Assembly (NCBI GenBank): GCA_013817655.1
Contig: JACDCJ010000016.1
Span: 1 to 17,118 of the forward strand
Source: Actinosomnolentus pattersoniae (SeqCode)
GTDB taxonomy: Bacteria; Actinomycetota; UBA4738
Length of the DNA stretch: 17,118 nt
Reading direction: 5' to 3'
Position 1 is the first letter of the stretch. The number at the start of each line of letters is the position of its first letter. Under the pieces are notes generated by a model. That model saw only the letters and a program-made list of their open reading frames with translations. It did no database searches and had not been told where the DNA came from. A program made the translations under genes and the position numbers. This document shows positions 14,688 through 17,118 of the stretch, piece by piece.

Positions 14688-15671
14688 ATGGCCGAACGCG
14701 TCGAACGTCGAGCAGCAGCGGAATGGGAACGGTTCGTGAACGCTTTCTCGAGCGTAGCGGACAACATCCAGCAAGTCGTCCAGGGCAAGGAGATGGAGGT
14801 CCGTCTCGCCCTCGTTTGCTTGATCGCGGAGGGTCACCTGCTGATCGAGGACGTTCCGGGCGTCGGCAAGACCATGCTGGCGAAGGCGCTGGCTCGCTCG
14901 ATCGACTGCTCCTTCCGGCGGATCCAGTTCACCCCCGACCTCTTGCCCACCGATATAACCGGCGTCAACGTCTTCAACCAGGAGCGTGGGGACTTCGAGT
15001 TCAAGCCCGGAGCCATCTTCGCCAACATCGTGCTGGGCGACGAGATCAACCGCGCCAGCCCGAAGACGCAGTCGGCGCTGCTCGAGAGCATGGAAGAGCG
15101 CCAGGTGACGGTGGACACGGTGACCTATGGGCTCGGCACTCCCTTCATGGTCATCGCCACGCAGAATCCGATCGAGCACGAAGGCACCTACCCGCTGCCA
15201 GACGCGCAGCTCGATCGATTCATGATGCGCCTGTCGATCGGCTATCCGAGTGCCGAGTTCGAGACGAACATCCTCGGCACCCACGGAATCGTCTCGACGC
15301 TCGACGACTGCCGTTCCGTGACCGACGCGCCGGGCGTCTCCGGGATGATCGCCATGGCCAGAAGCGTCCACGTCGCGATGCCCATCCAGCGCTACATCGT
15401 GGCCATCTCCGACGCCACCCGACGGCATCCCGACCTGTACCTGGGCGCGAGCCCCCGCGCCTCGATCATGCTGCTACGGGCCGCACGTGGCATGGCTGCT
15501 ACCGACGGCCGCGACTACGTCATGCCCGAGGACGTCAAGTCCCTGGTCCTCCCCGTCATCGCCCACCGGCTCCTCCTCGCCGCCGATGCGGCGATGAGCG
15601 GGCGGACCGTGGAGGCCATCCTGACCGAGATCCTCCAGGAGGTCCCCGTCCCGGTCAGAGGAAAGGCCTGA
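14688..15671 (+). CDS. MoxR-family AAA+ ATPase
   Basis: This 327-residue protein is a MoxR-type AAA+ ATPase, a group thought to act as chaperones that mature or activate partner complexes, usually with adjacent DUF58 or VWA proteins. Visible motifs are Walker A (EDVPGVGKTMLAKALA, Lys61), FTPDLLPTDITGVNVF, Walker B (IVLGDEINRASPKTQSALLE, Asp118-Glu119), sensor 1 (IATQNPIEHEGTYPLPDAQL, Asn160) and the arginine-containing DRFMM. The C-terminal lid includes LYLGASPRASIMLLRAA, typical of the family. The ATG at 14688 has GGGAG four bases upstream. It is first in a plus-strand operon, six bases before the DUF58 gene. The client is unknown. Position beside the cell wall cluster suggests an envelope role, which is inference. 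Confidence 0.95.
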   Translation: MAERVERRAAAEWERFVNAFSSVADNIQQVVQGKEMEVRLALVCLIAEGHLLIEDVPGVGKTMLAKALARSIDCSFRRIQFTPDLLPTDITGVNVFNQERGDFEFKPGAIFANIVLGDEINRASPKTQSALLESMEERQVTVDTVTYGLGTPFMVIATQNPIEHEGTYPLPDAQLDRFMMRLSIGYPSAEFETNILGTHGIVSTLDDCRSVTDAPGVSGMIAMARSVHVAMPIQRYIVAISDATRRHPDLYLGASPRASIMLLRAARGMAATDGRDYVMPEDVKSLVLPVIAHRLLLAADAAMSGRTVEAILTEILQEVPVPVRGKA

Positions 15672-15677
15672 CCGCTC

Positions 15678-16916
15678 GTGCCCACCCACCGCGGCTGGGT
15701 CGCGGTAGGCGCCGGCCTCGCCCTGTGGGTGTCGGCGCGCCTCCTCGGTTCACGGGATCTCCACATGCTGGCGGTGGGCATCGTCGTCGTCCCCCTCATC
15801 GCCACCATGTTCGTGCGCTGGAGCAAGGCCAGACTCGACGTCCGGCGTCACCTCTCCTCCGCCAGGGTCTTCCCCGGTACGCGCGTAGTTGTCTCGGTGA
15901 CAGTGGCGAATCGCGGCCGCTCCACGCTCCCCTTCCTGTTGCTGGAGGACGCGCTTCCCCCCCTGCTCGGACGGCACGCCCGGATGGTGGTCTCGGGGAT
16001 TCCAACCCGCAACTCGGAGACCGTCTCCTACAGCGTGGTGTGCCGGCAGCGCGGCCGATTCTCGCTCGGTCCCCTCACTATCTACGTCACCGACCCCTTC
16101 GGACTCGCGCGGGCCAACGTGCGCGTCGTGGAGGGGAGCGAGGTCGTCGTGTATCCGGAGGTGGAGGACATCCAGGCGGGAGGGCTCGCGACGCAGGGCT
16201 CCGGGGCCGGGGACGCCGCCGTCCGCCACCTCTACCGTTCGGCCGCCGAGTTCTACACCATGCGGGAGTACGTCCACGGTGACGATCTGCGGCGCATCCA
16301 CTGGCCGAGCGTCGCGCGAACCAGGAAGCTGATGATCCGTCAGGACGAATCGACCCGCCGCGCCGCCGCCACCGTGTTCATCGACAGCCGCAGCACCGTG
16401 CTCGGGATGGCCGGTTCGCCGGGCTTCGAAAAGGCGATCTCGGCAGCGGCCAGCCTCGGACGAGCCCTCATCCGTTCCGGGTTCTCCGTCAGCCTGGCGA
16501 CGGCGAACTCCGCTCCACGCCCCGTCAGCGAGGCACTGCTGCTCGAGACCCTGGCCGGCATCGGAGCCGTGCGGATGAAGAGCGTGGCGGAGGTGCTCTC
16601 CGGCCTGCGAGGCTCCGCCGTCTCGGACACGACGCTGGCCGTCATCGGTGCTCCCCCGCTCGCCGGAGAGGTTCCCGCCCTCTCGCGCCTCGGTTCGGCA
16701 TTCGGGCGCAAACTAGCCGTGTTCGTCTATCCGGTGGCGCTCTCCGGGATGTCGCCGCAGGGCGCCGCGGAGATGGAGGGGCGGGCCTCCGCCGCGCGCG
16801 CTTCCCTCCAGCGAACCGGATGGCAGGTGCATCTCCTTTCCCCCGACGGAACCCTCGAGGACGTATGGCGATCGACGTCGAGCAAGAAGCTCCGGGCGGG
16901 CGCGCTCTCCTTCTAG
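15678..16916 (+). CDS. DUF58 domain-containing membrane protein
   Basis: This 412-residue protein belongs to the DUF58 family, regular partners of MoxR ATPases, with no established biochemical function. Two N-terminal hydrophobic segments (about 6-22 and 29-46) anchor it. A beta-rich region follows (VVVSVTVANRGRSTLPFLLL, then RGRFSLGPLTIYVTDPFGLA). The DUF58 signature EYVHGDDLRRIHWPSVARTR lies at about 187-206, and a vWA-like region (ATVFIDSRSTVLG) comes after it. The start is GTG at 15678, six bases after the moxR stop. GAGGAAAGG inside the end of moxR is the nearest ribosome site, somewhat distant. Its 3' end overlaps the next gene by 52 bp in another frame. The order fits the common MoxR-DUF58-transglutaminase trio. 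Confidence 0.93.
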   Translation: MPTHRGWVAVGAGLALWVSARLLGSRDLHMLAVGIVVVPLIATMFVRWSKARLDVRRHLSSARVFPGTRVVVSVTVANRGRSTLPFLLLEDALPPLLGRHARMVVSGIPTRNSETVSYSVVCRQRGRFSLGPLTIYVTDPFGLARANVRVVEGSEVVVYPEVEDIQAGGLATQGSGAGDAAVRHLYRSAAEFYTMREYVHGDDLRRIHWPSVARTRKLMIRQDESTRRAAATVFIDSRSTVLGMAGSPGFEKAISAAASLGRALIRSGFSVSLATANSAPRPVSEALLLETLAGIGAVRMKSVAEVLSGLRGSAVSDTTLAVIGAPPLAGEVPALSRLGSAFGRKLAVFVYPVALSGMSPQGAAEMEGRASAARASLQRTGWQVHLLSPDGTLEDVWRSTSSKKLRAGALSF

Positions 16917-17118
16917 GAGCGCTCCTGGCCCTCCTCGCCGCGGGGACGGTGGCCTTCGGCCGCGTCTTCGAGGCGAACGGGACCACCCTGCGACTCGTGC
17001 TGGCCGCAACATTGTCCCTCGCACTCGCCGCGGCCCTCGAGCGGCAGCACGTGCTCGTCGCGACGATCGCCAGCGTCGCGGGGCTGGCACTATTGATCGG
17101 ATGGCTGGTGTACCCCGA
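16865..17118 (+). CDS. Polytopic membrane protein N-terminus, probable TgpA/DUF3488-type transglutaminase, cut by window edge
   Basis: An ATG at 16865, with GAGG four bases upstream, opens a frame that stays open to the end of the window (84 codons). The product begins with a short polar stretch (MAIDVEQEAPGG). Three hydrophobic segments follow: ALLLGALLALLAAGTVAFG, LRLVLAATLSLALAAAL and HVLVATIASVAGLALLIGW. This fits the N-terminal membrane domain of the DUF3488/TgpA-like transglutaminases that usually follow a moxR-DUF58 pair. The catalytic Cys-His-Asp domain would be outside the window, so the family call depends on gene order and topology. The frame overlaps the DUF58 gene by 52 bp. A GTG at 16969 would avoid the overlap but lose most of the first helix. 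Confidence 0.6.
   Translation, partial: MAIDVEQEAPGGRALLLGALLALLAAGTVAFGRVFEANGTTLRLVLAATLSLALAAALERQHVLVATIASVAGLALLIGWLVYP

Noticed and set aside
14723..16282. 519-codon plus-strand open frame overlapping moxR and the DUF58 gene
   Set aside because: It is the +2 shadow of two well-supported genes; Arg/Pro/Gly/His-rich with no domain.

Overview
The window is a stretch of GC-rich bacterial chromosome carrying almost all of a division and cell wall (dcw) cluster on the minus strand. Several features point to an actinobacterium (Actinomycetota). The gene order is mraZ-rsmH-ftsL-ftsI-murE-murF-mraY-murD-ftsW-murG-murC-ftsQ. MurG has the GGGTAGH nucleotide loop rather than GGGTGGH. MraY has the Cys...CYxVR outer loop. 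A CxxC/HNH/CxxC endonuclease of actinobacterial type sits next door, and GTG starts are frequent. I cannot name a genus. MurE carries the DNPR motif, so the peptidoglycan is predicted to contain meso-diaminopimelate.

Minus strand, read from right to left. A well-formed promoter (TTGACG, 17 bp, CATAAA at about 13870-13842) is overlaid by four GTGG repeats spaced 11, 11 and 10 bp, which match an MraZ operator. mraZ follows, then an unrecognised 40-codon single-pass membrane ORF with its own AGGAGG site (13216-13338). rsmH starts with TTG inside the end of that small ORF. After it come ftsL, ftsI, murE, murF, mraY, murD, ftsW, murG, murC and ftsQ, and ftsQ runs off the left edge with only its last residues missing. 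Nearly every junction is an overlap (ATGA or GTGA) or a gap of a few bases, so the twelve genes plus the small ORF probably form one transcript with extensive translational coupling. Together they supply the cytoplasmic Mur ligases (C, D, E, F), the lipid I and lipid II enzymes (MraY, MurG), the septal synthase pair (FtsW/FtsI) and the divisome proteins FtsL and FtsQ.

The 13831-14017 region separates mraZ from an upstream gene on the same strand that encodes a small HNH endonuclease (14018-14497). It holds the mra promoter and operator plus two weak hairpins.

The right end is on the plus strand and diverges from the HNH gene across a 190-bp gap. It has a MoxR AAA+ ATPase, a DUF58 protein and the N-terminus of a polytopic membrane protein that is probably the TgpA/DUF3488-type transglutaminase usual in this trio. 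No mobile elements, CRISPR arrays, rRNA genes or tRNA genes were seen. The region is largely core genome. The least explained element is the small membrane ORF between mraZ and rsmH.
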